DNA of 64,000 bases from Pseudomonas chlororaphis (lineage in GTDB: Bacteria > Pseudomonadota > Gammaproteobacteria > Pseudomonadales > Pseudomonadaceae): NCBI RefSeq assembly GCF_003731765.1, contig NZ_MOAL01000004.1, positions 2,108,001 to 2,172,000 of the forward strand. Direction: 5' to 3'. The position numbers and the translations under genes are program-made. Below are positions 16,503-25,335 of this stretch, in pieces. Position 1 is the first letter of the stretch. Each line of letters starts with the position of its first letter. The notes under the pieces were generated by a model. That model did not search any database, was not told the origin of the DNA, and saw nothing but the letters and a program-made list of their open reading frames with translations.

Positions 16503-17801
16503 TTACAGGGCTGGCAGCCACAGGCGGAAACGCGCGCCGCCCAGTGGCGAGGTCAACACGGTGAGGCTGCCGCCCTGGGCTTCCAGGGCGCGACGGCTGA
16601 TGGCCAGGCCCAGGCCGAAACCGCCGGTGGAGCGGTCACGGCTGCGGTCCAGGCGGTAGAACGGCTCGAACACCCGCTCCCGCTGGTCATCAGGAATGCC
16701 GATGCCATCGTCATCGACCCAGATTTCACAGCCGTCATCCCCCACCTGCACCCCCACCTGGATGCGCTTGTCGCAATAGCGGGTGGCGTTGCGCAGCAGG
16801 TTCTGCAAGGCCCGGGCGGTCAGCCGCGGGTCCAGGGTGAAGCGTTCCAGGGCGCCGTGCAGCAGCACGTCGATGACGATGTCCGGCGAAGCCAGTTCAT
16901 CGTCGACGCTGCCCAGAATGCTGTCGATAAACTCGTCCAGGGCCACCGGCACCTGCTCCGGCAGGCACACCGGGTTCTGCAGACGGCTGTAGGACAGCAA
17001 CTCCAGCACCAGTTCGTCGAGTTCGCGAATATGCGCCACCAGCCCCTGCAGGCGTTCACGACTGGCTTCGGGCAACTCTTCGGACAAGGCCAGGGCCAGG
17101 CCGAAATCGAGTCGGGTCAGGGGCGTGCGCAGTTCATGGGAAACCGCGTTGAGCAGGTCCCGCTGCTGGTTGAGGAGTTTTTCGATGTCCCCGGCCATGG
17201 TGTCGAACACGTGGGCCAGGCTGCCGATGTTGGAACGGGCGGGAAGCTGGGTGCGTTCGCTCAAATGCCCCTTGCCGAAGCGCTGGGCGGTGGCCTTCAA
17301 GCGTTCCAGGTCGCGCCAGTGCGGGCGCAGCCAGAGCAGCAGGCAGCCGAGCAAGGCGGCGACGATCAATACGTTGATGCCCCAATACAGCAGGTTCATG
17401 TCCAGCGGGTCCGGGGGCACGGTGATTTTCACCGCCCGGCGCTGATCCAGGGGCGAAGCGGCCAACGTCCGCCAACCCCAGTCCCCGAGGCGCACCACCT
17501 GCTCGCCACGAGCCAGTCGCGCACGTTCGTCGAGGCTGAAACCCTCGTCGTCGATGGCCACCAGGCTGACGTGCAGCGGTTGGAAATCCTCGTCCAGTTG
17601 CCTCGCCAGGGTCGACCACTGCTCCACCGGCACGCCGTGAAATTGCTTGACCACCAAGGTCTGCAAGCCCCGGGAGTGGTCCAGGTTGTAGTTGAGAAAC
17701 CGCTCGTGGAAGACCTTGATCACCAGGTCCGGGATCAGGTAGATCGCCGCGCTGAAGGTGACGATGGTGATCAGGTACAGCCGGACCAGGACCCGCAGCA
17801 T
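16503..17801 (-). CDS. Sensor histidine kinase, RstB-like
   Basis: 432 residues: an N-terminal membrane segment (~7-27), a periplasmic domain, a second membrane segment (~135-155), HAMP, the dimerisation domain with phospho-acceptor SHELRTPLTRLDF (near residue 220), and the ATPase domain (NLLRNATRYC, DDGIGIPDDQR, GGFGLGLAI). The periplasmic part (FHERFLNYNLDHSRGLQTL…) resembles the E. coli RstB class. It phosphorylates the regulator encoded one base upstream. The pair is divergent from an RND efflux operon, which is its likely target. The inducing signal is not known. Confidence 0.88.
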   Translation of the reverse strand: MLRVLVRLYLITIVTFSAAIYLIPDLVIKVFHERFLNYNLDHSRGLQTLVVKQFHGVPVEQWSTLARQLDEDFQPLHVSLVAIDDEGFSLDERARLARGEQVVRLGDWGWRTLAASPLDQRRAVKITVPPDPLDMNLLYWGINVLIVAALLGCLLLWLRPHWRDLERLKATAQRFGKGHLSERTQLPARSNIGSLAHVFDTMAGDIEKLLNQQRDLLNAVSHELRTPLTRLDFGLALALSEELPEASRERLQGLVAHIRELDELVLELLSYSRLQNPVCLPEQVPVALDEFIDSILGSVDDELASPDIVIDVLLHGALERFTLDPRLTARALQNLLRNATRYCDKRIQVGVQVGDDGCEIWVDDDGIGIPDDQRERVFEPFYRLDRSRDRSTGGFGLGLAISRRALEAQGGSLTVLTSPLGGARFRLWLPAL

Positions 17802-17802
17802 C

Positions 17803-18504
17803 TCAGCACTCCCATTCGGAACGGCTGAACAGGTAGCCCTTGCCCCACACGGTCTTGATCTTGCGCGCTTCGCCAGCATGATCGTCGAACTTACGCCGCA
17901 ACTTGGAGATCGCCACGTCCACGGACCGGTCGGTGCCGTTGAATTCAATGCCCCGCAGGCGCTGGAGGATCTGGTCACGGCTCAGCACTTCGCCGGCATG
18001 CCGGGCCATGACCACCAACAGGTTGTACTCACCGCTGGACAGTTCCACCAACTGCCCGCGCCAGTGCACCGTGCGTTCGGAGAGGTCGATGCACAGGTTG
18101 CCCATCAGGATGCGGTCACTGGCGGTCTGCGGGTCGCTGAGGCTGCTGCGGCGCAACAGGGTGCGCACCCGGGCCAGAAGCACCCGCGGCTCGCAGGGTT
18201 TGGTCACGTAGTCGTCGGCGCCCATCTCCAGGCCCAGCACCTGGTCGTGGCTATCGTCCCGGGCAGTGAGCATGAGGATCGGCAAGGTCGCCGAATCGGC
18301 ACGTAACAGGCGGCAGACTTGCAACCCGTCCAGGCCCGGCAGCATCAGGTCGAGAATCACCAGGTCCGGCGGGGTCGCCCGCGCGCGATCGCGCACCTGG
18401 TCGCCCCGGCTGATCACATTGACCTGATAGCCGTTGCGCTCCAGGTAACTGGCAATCAGTTCGGAGAGCGCGCTGTCGTCTTCGACCAGGAGGATGTTGG
18501 GCAT
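17803..18504 (-). CDS. OmpR-family response regulator, RstA-like
   Basis: 233 residues: a receiver domain (MPNILLVEDDSALSELIAS, phospho-acceptor Asp in VILDLMLPG, Lys in DYVTKPC) and a C-terminal winged helix (NGTDRSVDVAISKLRRKF, IKTVWGKGYLFS). The C-terminal wording is close to that of RstA. It ends one base before the kinase start, so the two are translationally linked. It probably binds the spaced TTCACA/TACACA repeats in the shared upstream region and activates the RND genes; this is inferred from position. Confidence 0.9.
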   Translation of the reverse strand: MPNILLVEDDSALSELIASYLERNGYQVNVISRGDQVRDRARATPPDLVILDLMLPGLDGLQVCRLLRADSATLPILMLTARDDSHDQVLGLEMGADDYVTKPCEPRVLLARVRTLLRRSSLSDPQTASDRILMGNLCIDLSERTVHWRGQLVELSSGEYNLLVVMARHAGEVLSRDQILQRLRGIEFNGTDRSVDVAISKLRRKFDDHAGEARKIKTVWGKGYLFSRSEWEC

Positions 18505-18640
18505 GGGGGCAAGTCCGGGCAATACGTGGGTGAACGATGGATCGTGATCGCCAGCAAGCCGGCGCTTAAGGTGGCGCGCTACAACCTGCGCCAATCAAGC
18601 CGCAAAGGATATACAACCGAAGCCCCCACGGCGTATTCGC

Positions 18641-18677
18641 TTCACACTTTTTCACACAGCACCTACACAGCTTCACA
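18641..18677 (+). promoter_or_regulatory. Direct repeats, candidate response-regulator binding site
   Basis: TTCACA at 18641 and 18651, TACACA at 18664 and TTCACA at 18672. The first pair is spaced by exactly 10 bases, as in tandem OmpR-family half-sites. The cluster lies 54-90 bases before the membrane-fusion gene and in the region shared with the RstA-like gene. Confidence 0.55.
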
Positions 18678-18730
18678 ACGGCCGGCGCCATCGCCCCTTA
18701 GCATGCCGGGGTCATTATTGGGGGATCCGC

Positions 18731-19879
18731 ATGTCGAAGAAACTGTTTGCGCCACTCTGTCTGCTCGCCCTGGCGCTGGCGGCCTGCGACAAGCCTGCGG
18801 TGCCCCCGGAGCAGCCGTTGGCCCAGGTCCGCATCGAAACCCTGGAGAGCCGGCCGCTGTCCATCAGCAGCGAACTGAGCGGGCGCATCGCCGCGCCGCG
18901 CAGTGCCGAAGTGCGCGCCCGGGTCGCCGGGGTGGTGCTGCAACAGGCCTTCCGCGAAGGCTCGGACGTCAAGCAGGGCCAGGTGTTGTTTCGCATCGAC
19001 CCGGCGCCGTTCCAGGCCGACCTGGACAGCGCCGTGGCCAGCCTGCGCAAGGCCGAGGCCACTGCGTTCCAGGCGCGCCTGCAAGAGCAGCGCTACACCC
19101 AGTTGATCGACGACCAGGCCATCAGCGGCCAGGAATACGACAACGCCCGAGCCAATGCACGACAGACCGCCGCTGAAGTCGCCGCCGCCCAGGCCGCCGT
19201 GCAACGGGCCCGGCTCAACCTGGGGTACGCCACGGTCACCGCACCGATTGCCGGGCGCATCGGCCGCGCCCTGGTCACCGAGGGCGCCCTCGTGGGCCAG
19301 AACGAAAGCACACCCCTGGCGCTGATCCAGCAACTGGACCCGGTGCACGCCGACCTGACCCAATCCACCCGAGAACTCAATGAACTGCGCCGCGCCCTGC
19401 GCGCCGGGCACCTGCAGCAGGTCGGCCCGGACCAGGCCAAGGCCACCCTGATCCAGGACGACGGCAGCCTGTACCCGCTGCCCGGCAAGTTGCTGTTCGC
19501 CGACATCAGCGTCGACCCCAGCACCGGGCAGATCCGCCTGCGCAGTGAGTTCCCCAACCCGGACTTGGACCTGCTGCCCGGCAGCTTTGTCCGGGTGCGC
19601 CTGGAGCAGGCGGTCAACCAGAACGGTTTGAGCGTGCCGCAGCAGGCGATCCTGCGTGACAGCGCCGGTGTGGCCCAGGTGCTGCTGCTCGACGCCGAAC
19701 AACGAGTGAGCCTGCAAAGCGTGCAACTGGGCGCCGTGCAGGACGATCGCTGGATCGTCAGCGCTGGCCTCAAGCCCGGTGACCGCATCGTCGTCGAAGG
19801 CCTGCAACACGCTCGCCCGGGTGAGCAGGTCGAGATCGACTCGCGCCCTCTTCCCCTCGCCCAGAACCCCGGCCAGTAG
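18731..19879 (+). CDS. RND efflux periplasmic adaptor (membrane fusion protein)
   Basis: 382 residues. A lipoprotein signal with lipobox LAAC (Cys ~20) is followed by the standard adaptor architecture: a lipoyl/hairpin region (AEVRARVAGVVLQQAFREGSDVKQGQVLFRID), a coiled-coil hairpin (~100-160), a beta-barrel and a membrane-proximal domain. It bridges the inner-membrane pump to an outer-membrane channel. The pump gene follows 11 bases downstream. No outer-membrane factor gene is present, as in MexVW-type operons, so it must use a channel such as OprM encoded elsewhere. Confidence 0.92.
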   Translation: MSKKLFAPLCLLALALAACDKPAVPPEQPLAQVRIETLESRPLSISSELSGRIAAPRSAEVRARVAGVVLQQAFREGSDVKQGQVLFRIDPAPFQADLDSAVASLRKAEATAFQARLQEQRYTQLIDDQAISGQEYDNARANARQTAAEVAAAQAAVQRARLNLGYATVTAPIAGRIGRALVTEGALVGQNESTPLALIQQLDPVHADLTQSTRELNELRRALRAGHLQQVGPDQAKATLIQDDGSLYPLPGKLLFADISVDPSTGQIRLRSEFPNPDLDLLPGSFVRVRLEQAVNQNGLSVPQQAILRDSAGVAQVLLLDAEQRVSLQSVQLGAVQDDRWIVSAGLKPGDRIVVEGLQHARPGEQVEIDSRPLPLAQNPGQ

Positions 19880-19890
19880 GTAACCCAGCC

Positions 19891-22800
19891 ATGCCGCACT
19901 TCTTTATCGACCGCCCGGTGTTTGCCTGGGTGGTGGCGCTGTTCATCCTGCTGGCCGGCGCCCTGGCCATCCCCCAGTTGCCGGTGGCCCAGTACCCGGA
20001 CGTCGCGCCGCCGTCGATCGAAATCTACGCCACCTACCCCGGCGCCTCGGCCCAGACCCTGGACGAAAGCGTGGTCAGCCTGATCGAGCAAGAGCTCAAT
20101 GGTGCCGACCACCTGCTGTATTTCGAGTCCAAGAGCAGCCTGGGCAGCGCCACCATCACCGCCACCTTCGCCCCCGGCACCGTGCCGGAACTGGCCCAGG
20201 TCGATGTACAGAACCGCCTCAAGGCGGTGGAACCGCGCTTGCCCCAGGCCGTGACCCAACAGGGCCTGCAGGTGGAGAAAGTGTCCTCGGGCTTCCTGCT
20301 GCTGATCACCCTGACCTCCAGCGACGGACGCCTGGACACCGTGGCCCTCAGCGACTACATGGCGCGCAACGTGATGAACGAAGTGCGGCGCATCGACGGC
20401 GTGGGCAAGGCCCAGCTGTATGGCGCCGAACGCGCCATGCGGGTCTGGCTGGATCCGCAGAAGCTGCTGGCCTTCAACCTCACCCCGGCCGACGTGAATG
20501 CCGCCATCGTGGCGCAGAACGCCCAGGTGGCCGCTGGCAGCATCGGCGACCTGCCGACCCGAAGCACCCAGCAAATCACCGCCACGGTGCTGGTCAAGGG
20601 CCAGTTGTCGACCCCGGAAGAGTTCGCCGAGATCGTCCTGCGGGCCAACCCCGACGGCTCCACCGTGCGCCTGGCCGACGTGGCTCGGGTCGAAGTCGGC
20701 AGCCAGGAATACCAGTTCTCCACCCGCCTCAACGGCAAGCCGTCCACCGCAGTCGGCGTGCAGCTGGCGCCGGGGGCCAATGCCCTGAACACCGCCACCC
20801 TGTTGCGGGCCAAGATGGATGAACTGGCGCGTTACTTCCCGGAAGGCGTGGAATACAAAATCCCTTACGACACCTCGCCCTTCGTCAAGGTTTCGATCAC
20901 CAAGGTGGTCTACACCCTGGGCGAGGCGATGCTGCTGGTGTTTGCAGTGATGTTCCTGTTCCTGCAGAACATCCGCTACACCCTAATCCCGACCCTGGTG
21001 GTGCCGGTGGCCCTGATGGGCACCTTCGCCACCATGCTGGCCCTGGGTTTTTCGATCAACGTGCTGACCATGTTCGGCATGGTGCTGGCCATCGGCATCC
21101 TGGTGGATGACGCCATCGTCGTGGTGGAGAACGTTGAACGCATCATGGCCAGCGAAGGCCTGTCGCCCAAGGAGGCGACGCGCAAGGCCATGGCGCAGAT
21201 CAGCGGGGCGATTGTCGGCATCACCCTGGTGCTGGTGGCGGTGTTTATCCCCATGGCCTTTATGCCCGGCTCGGTGGGGGTGATTTACCAACAGTTCTCC
21301 CTGTCCATGGCCACCTCGATTCTGTTCTCGGCCTTCCTCGCCCTGACCTTGACCCCAGCCTTGTGCGCCACCCTGCTCAAACCCGTGGCGGCGGGTGAAG
21401 TCCATGCCCAGGGCGGTTTCTTTGGCGCCTTCAACCGGCGCTTCGAACAGCTCGGCGCCGGTTATGAGCGCAGCGTGGTCCACGGGCTCAAACGCAGCGG
21501 CCGCTACCTGCTGGTCTACGGCCTGCTGCTAGCGGTCATGGCCCTGCTGTTCAGCCGCCTGCCGTCGTCGTTCCTGCCGGTGGAAGACCAGGGCTACACC
21601 ATCACCGATATCCAGTTGCCGCCCGGCGCCAGCCAGAACCGCACGGTGCGCGTGGTGGAGCAGTTGGAGGCCCACAACGCCGGCGAGCCTGGGGTTGGCG
21701 ACAGCACGGTGATCCTCGGCTTCAGTTTCTCCGGCAGCGGGCAAAACGCCGCGCTGGCCTTTACCACCCTCAAGGATTGGTCCGAGCGTGGCAATGAGGA
21801 CTCGGCGGCGGCCATTGCCGATCGTGCCAACGGCGCCCTGAGCCAGATCAAGGACGCCGTGGCCTATGCGGTGTTGCCACCGCCGGTGGACGGCCTGGGC
21901 ACGTCCAGCGGTTTCGAGTTCCGCCTGCAGGACCGCGGCGGCCTCGGCCATGCCGCGCTGATGCAGGCCCGCAGCGAGCTGCTGCTGGCAGCGGAGCGCA
22001 GCCCGATCCTCGCCAACGTCCGGGAAAGCGCCCTGGCCGAGGCACCGCAGGTACAACTGCAGGTGGACCGGCAACAGGCCAATGCCCTCGGCGTGTCGTT
22101 CGCCGACATCGGCAGCCTGCTGTCCACGGCGCTGGGTTCGGCCTATATCAATGACTTCCCCAACCAGGGGCGGATGCAGCGGGTGGTGGTCCAGGCCGAA
22201 GGCGACCAGCGCAACCAGGTGGCCGACCTGTTGCAGCTCCAGGTGCGCAACAACCTCGGCAAGATGGTGCCGCTGTCGGCGTTCGTCAGCGCCACCTGGA
22301 CCCAGGGCCCGGCCCAGTTGACCCGCTACAACGGCTACCCGGCCATCGCCATTTCCGGCGAGCCGGCCCCGGGCCACAGCACCGGCGAAGCCATGCAGGA
22401 AGTCGAGCGCCTGGTGGCCGGCCTGCCCACCGGCCTGGGCCAGGAATGGACCGGCCTGTCGTTGCAGGAGCGCCTGTCCGGCAGCCAGGCGCCGATTCTT
22501 TTGGGCCTGTCCCTGCTGATCGTGTTCCTGTGCCTGGCGGCGCTGTATGAAAGCTGGTCGATCCCCACCTCGGTGCTGCTGGTGGTGCCCCTCGGCGTGC
22601 TCGGCGCGGTGCTTGCGGTGTCCCTGCGCGGCCTGCCCAACGATGTGTTCTTCAAGGTCGGGCTGATCACCATCATCGGTTTGTCGGCGAAGAACGCGAT
22701 CCTGATCATCGAGTTTGCCAAGAGCCTGTACGACCAGGGGCACGACCTGATCGACGCCACTGTACAGGCGGCGCGTTTGCGCCTGCGGCCGATCGTCATG

Positions 22801-22983
22801 ACCTCGCTGGCGTTTATCCTTGGCGTGGTGCCCCTGGCCATTGCCACCGGCGCCAGCTCGGCGAGCCAGCAAGCGATCGGCACCGGGGTGATCGGCGGCA
22901 TGATCACCGCCACTCTGGCGGTGATCTTTGTGCCGGTGTTTTTTGTCCTGGTGATGAAGCTCACCCGCCGCTCCAAGGGCTAG
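19891..22983 (+). CDS. RND multidrug efflux pump (HAE1 family)
   Basis: 1030 residues of the AcrB/MexB type: N-terminal MPHFFIDRPVFAWVVALFI, two large periplasmic loops, and twelve membrane segments. The TM4 proton-relay motif GILVDDAIVVVENVER carries the paired Asp residues, and the TM10 Lys lies in GLSAKNAILIIEFAK. It exports drugs or toxic compounds by proton antiport. It is the second gene of the adaptor-pump operon. Substrates cannot be read from the sequence. A short gap and then the DUF1345 gene follow on the same strand. Confidence 0.94.
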   Translation: MPHFFIDRPVFAWVVALFILLAGALAIPQLPVAQYPDVAPPSIEIYATYPGASAQTLDESVVSLIEQELNGADHLLYFESKSSLGSATITATFAPGTVPELAQVDVQNRLKAVEPRLPQAVTQQGLQVEKVSSGFLLLITLTSSDGRLDTVALSDYMARNVMNEVRRIDGVGKAQLYGAERAMRVWLDPQKLLAFNLTPADVNAAIVAQNAQVAAGSIGDLPTRSTQQITATVLVKGQLSTPEEFAEIVLRANPDGSTVRLADVARVEVGSQEYQFSTRLNGKPSTAVGVQLAPGANALNTATLLRAKMDELARYFPEGVEYKIPYDTSPFVKVSITKVVYTLGEAMLLVFAVMFLFLQNIRYTLIPTLVVPVALMGTFATMLALGFSINVLTMFGMVLAIGILVDDAIVVVENVERIMASEGLSPKEATRKAMAQISGAIVGITLVLVAVFIPMAFMPGSVGVIYQQFSLSMATSILFSAFLALTLTPALCATLLKPVAAGEVHAQGGFFGAFNRRFEQLGAGYERSVVHGLKRSGRYLLVYGLLLAVMALLFSRLPSSFLPVEDQGYTITDIQLPPGASQNRTVRVVEQLEAHNAGEPGVGDSTVILGFSFSGSGQNAALAFTTLKDWSERGNEDSAAAIADRANGALSQIKDAVAYAVLPPPVDGLGTSSGFEFRLQDRGGLGHAALMQARSELLLAAERSPILANVRESALAEAPQVQLQVDRQQANALGVSFADIGSLLSTALGSAYINDFPNQGRMQRVVVQAEGDQRNQVADLLQLQVRNNLGKMVPLSAFVSATWTQGPAQLTRYNGYPAIAISGEPAPGHSTGEAMQEVERLVAGLPTGLGQEWTGLSLQERLSGSQAPILLGLSLLIVFLCLAALYESWSIPTSVLLVVPLGVLGAVLAVSLRGLPNDVFFKVGLITIIGLSAKNAILIIEFAKSLYDQGHDLIDATVQAARLRLRPIVMTSLAFILGVVPLAIATGASSASQQAIGTGVIGGMITATLAVIFVPVFFVLVMKLTRRSKG

Positions 22984-23076
22984 TCGTTCAGGCCACAAGG
23001 GCCAAGCGCAACGCGGCAAGTGCAGTCAGCTTGCCGCGTGCTAAGGTTCGCCAGAACCCATCGCCGGCCCTTCTTC

Positions 23077-23718
23077 ATGCCCCATCCCTTGCGCACCCAT
23101 CCCCGCCTCAGCAGCGCCGCCCTGATCGGCATCGCCGTGGGCAGCCTGGTACCGGCCGACTCCCTGGTCAGCAAGATCCTGATCGGCTGGAACGCCGGGG
23201 TCTGGACCTACCTGGCGCTGATGATCTGGCTCACCGCCCGGGCCAAGGCCGAGGACGTGAAGCGCATTGCCGAAGTCGAGGACGAAAATGCCGGCCTGGT
23301 GTTGCTCACGGTGTGCATCGCCGCCATCGCCAGTCTGGCCACCATCACCTTCGAACTCAGCGGCAGCAAAGACCTGGACAGCCACCAGCGCCTGCTGCAC
23401 TACGCCTTTACCGGGCTGACCGTGATCGGTTCATGGCTGCTGATCGGGGTGATTTTCAGCGTGCATTACGCGCGCCTCTACTACACCTGGAACGGCAAGG
23501 AACCGGCCTTGCGCTTCGCCGAAGGCCTGACCACCCCCAACTACTGGGACTTCCTGTACTTCTCTTTCACCATTGGCGTTGCGGTGCAGACCTCCGACGT
23601 GGGCGTCGCCACCCGCAGCCTGCGCAAGATTGTCCTGGCCCAATCGCTGATCGGCTTTTTATTCAACACGGCGATTCTCGGTTTCTCGATCAATATCGCC
23701 GCCGGGCTGTTCAGTTGA
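23077..23718 (+). CDS. DUF1345 family membrane protein
   Basis: 213 residues with about five hydrophobic segments. The conserved DUF1345 C-terminal region reads NYWDFLYFSFTIGVAVQTSDVG and then LAQSLIGFLFNTAILGFSIN. It is an inner-membrane protein of unknown function. The ATG at 23077 was chosen because the protein starts there with a short basic tail (MPHPLRTHPR). The frame is open to 23020, but the upstream part reads as non-coding sequence, and the Shine-Dalgarno is weak for either choice. Confidence 0.78.
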   Translation: MPHPLRTHPRLSSAALIGIAVGSLVPADSLVSKILIGWNAGVWTYLALMIWLTARAKAEDVKRIAEVEDENAGLVLLTVCIAAIASLATITFELSGSKDLDSHQRLLHYAFTGLTVIGSWLLIGVIFSVHYARLYYTWNGKEPALRFAEGLTTPNYWDFLYFSFTIGVAVQTSDVGVATRSLRKIVLAQSLIGFLFNTAILGFSINIAAGLFS

Positions 23719-23797
23719 TGGCGCACAAATCTTCTAGACCTGCGCCCTGCCCCGGGCGCTAACTGCCTGGGTTGTACCTCATGCCCACGGATACCCC

Positions 23798-24640
23798 ATG
23801 ACCACCGCGCACAACTGGATCGATCTGGCCCAGGATGCCGACACCGGCATCGAGACCCTGCGTGCCCATTTCACCGGCCACGCCTATGACCCCCACTGGC
23901 ACGACAGCTACCTGGTGGGCGTGACCGAACAAGGGGTGCAGCAGTTCAACTGCCGCCGGGCCCGGCACCGGAGCACTCCGGGCCAGGTGTTCCTCCTCGA
24001 GCCCGGGGAAATCCACGACGGCGACGCCCCCACGGCCGGTGGCTTCACCTACCGCATGCTGTACCTCGACCCGCAGTGGCTGGAGCGGGAACTGAGTGCG
24101 GTGTTCGCCGAGGCGCCGATCGGCAGTCAACTGAGTTTTGCCAGCACCCTGGCCAGCGCCCCCCGCTTGGCCCGGGCCACCAGCGCCGCGTTCCACAGCC
24201 TGCATCAGGGCGAATTGCGCATCGTCCGGCAAAGCGCCCTGGACCAATTGCTGGACCAACTCACCGGCCATTTGCACTGGCGCCAGCGTTATCGCGAAGA
24301 CCCGCGCCTGCCCCTGGTGGCCCAGCGCGCCCGGGACTACCTGCATGCCCACGTGCAACACGACCTCAACCTGCAAGACCTGAGCGCCGCCTGCGACATC
24401 GACCGCTTCCGCCTGACCCGGGCCTTCAAGGCCGCCTTCGGTTTGCCGCCCCACGCGTACCTGGTGCAGTTGCGCCTGGCCAAGGCACGACGCCTGTTGG
24501 CCCGAGGCGAACCTCCAGCCGAGGTGGCCATGGCCCTGGGCTTTGCCGACCAGAGCCACATGGGGCGCTGGTTCGTGCGCGCCTACGGCCTGACGCCCGC
24601 GGCTTATCGCAAGCGCTGCACAAAGCTTCCAGACGCCTGA
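23798..24640 (+). CDS. AraC-family regulator
   Basis: 280 residues. The N-terminal cupin-like sensor (HAYDPHWHDSYLVGVTEQGVQ, LLEPGEIHDG) resembles the AraC_binding domain. The C-terminal HTH pair is DLSAACDIDRFRLTRAFKAA and VAMALGFADQSHMGRWFVRA. It lies 52 bases upstream of a LysE-type exporter on the same strand, and AraC regulators of this build often control an adjacent amino-acid exporter. The effector is unknown. Confidence 0.85.
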   Translation: MTTAHNWIDLAQDADTGIETLRAHFTGHAYDPHWHDSYLVGVTEQGVQQFNCRRARHRSTPGQVFLLEPGEIHDGDAPTAGGFTYRMLYLDPQWLERELSAVFAEAPIGSQLSFASTLASAPRLARATSAAFHSLHQGELRIVRQSALDQLLDQLTGHLHWRQRYREDPRLPLVAQRARDYLHAHVQHDLNLQDLSAACDIDRFRLTRAFKAAFGLPPHAYLVQLRLAKARRLLARGEPPAEVAMALGFADQSHMGRWFVRAYGLTPAAYRKRCTKLPDA

Positions 24641-24692
24641 GCGGCCAGGGCTGAAGATCACCCTCCTTGATCTTCAACGGAGCCTGCCTGCC

Positions 24693-25310
24693 ATGTTGTC
24701 CAGCGTCCCCAGCCTACTGCCCTTTGTGCTGTTCGCCTTTGTCGCCTCCATCACCCCGGGGCCGACCAATATCCTGATTCTCAGCAACAGCGCCCGCTAC
24801 GGCTTCAGGGCCGCACTGCCGATCATCCTCGGTGCCGGGGTCGCCGCGACCGGCATTGTCTGGCTGGTGGGCAGCGGCTTCGGCCAGGCCCTGACCCGTC
24901 ACCCGGCCCTGCACAGCGTCATGCAATGGGTCGGGATCCTGTGGCTCAGCCACCTGGCGTGGCAGATCTTCCGCGCCCCGACCGGCCCCCTCGACCCGCG
25001 CGCGGCCGAGACCGGCCAACGGCGCCTGGGCCTGCTGGGCGCGGCTGCGCTGCAATGGATCAATCCCAAGACCTGGATGATGGCCCTGGCCGTGGCCAGT
25101 GTGTTTGCCGGCGAAGGCAGCGAGCGCCAGGGGCAGGTGCTGAGCCTGTCCCTGGCGTTTCTCTTGGTGTCCTTGCCGTGCCTGGCCGCCTGGGCCGTGC
25201 TTGGCGCCGGCTCTAGCCGTTTGCTGCGCTCAAGCCAGGCCATGCAGCGTTTCAACCGGGGCATGGCCCTGTTGCTGCTGGCCTCGGCCTGGTTGAGCCT
25301 GTGGGCCTGA
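24693..25310 (+). CDS. LysE/RhtB-family amino-acid exporter
   Basis: 205 residues with about six membrane segments and the family N-terminal motif SITPGPTNILILSNSARYGF (residues ~19-38). It exports an amino acid or related metabolite by proton exchange at the inner membrane. It is downstream of an AraC regulator and probably under its control. The substrate cannot be inferred. Confidence 0.88.
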   Translation: MLSSVPSLLPFVLFAFVASITPGPTNILILSNSARYGFRAALPIILGAGVAATGIVWLVGSGFGQALTRHPALHSVMQWVGILWLSHLAWQIFRAPTGPLDPRAAETGQRRLGLLGAAALQWINPKTWMMALAVASVFAGEGSERQGQVLSLSLAFLLVSLPCLAAWAVLGAGSSRLLRSSQAMQRFNRGMALLLLASAWLSLWA

Positions 25311-25335
25311 ACAGCCTGTCAGCACGGGCCTGCGG

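Noticed and set aside
20983..23019. Long minus-strand frames opposite the RND pump
   Set aside because: These are shadow frames of the pump gene, rich in His/Gln/Arg and without domains.
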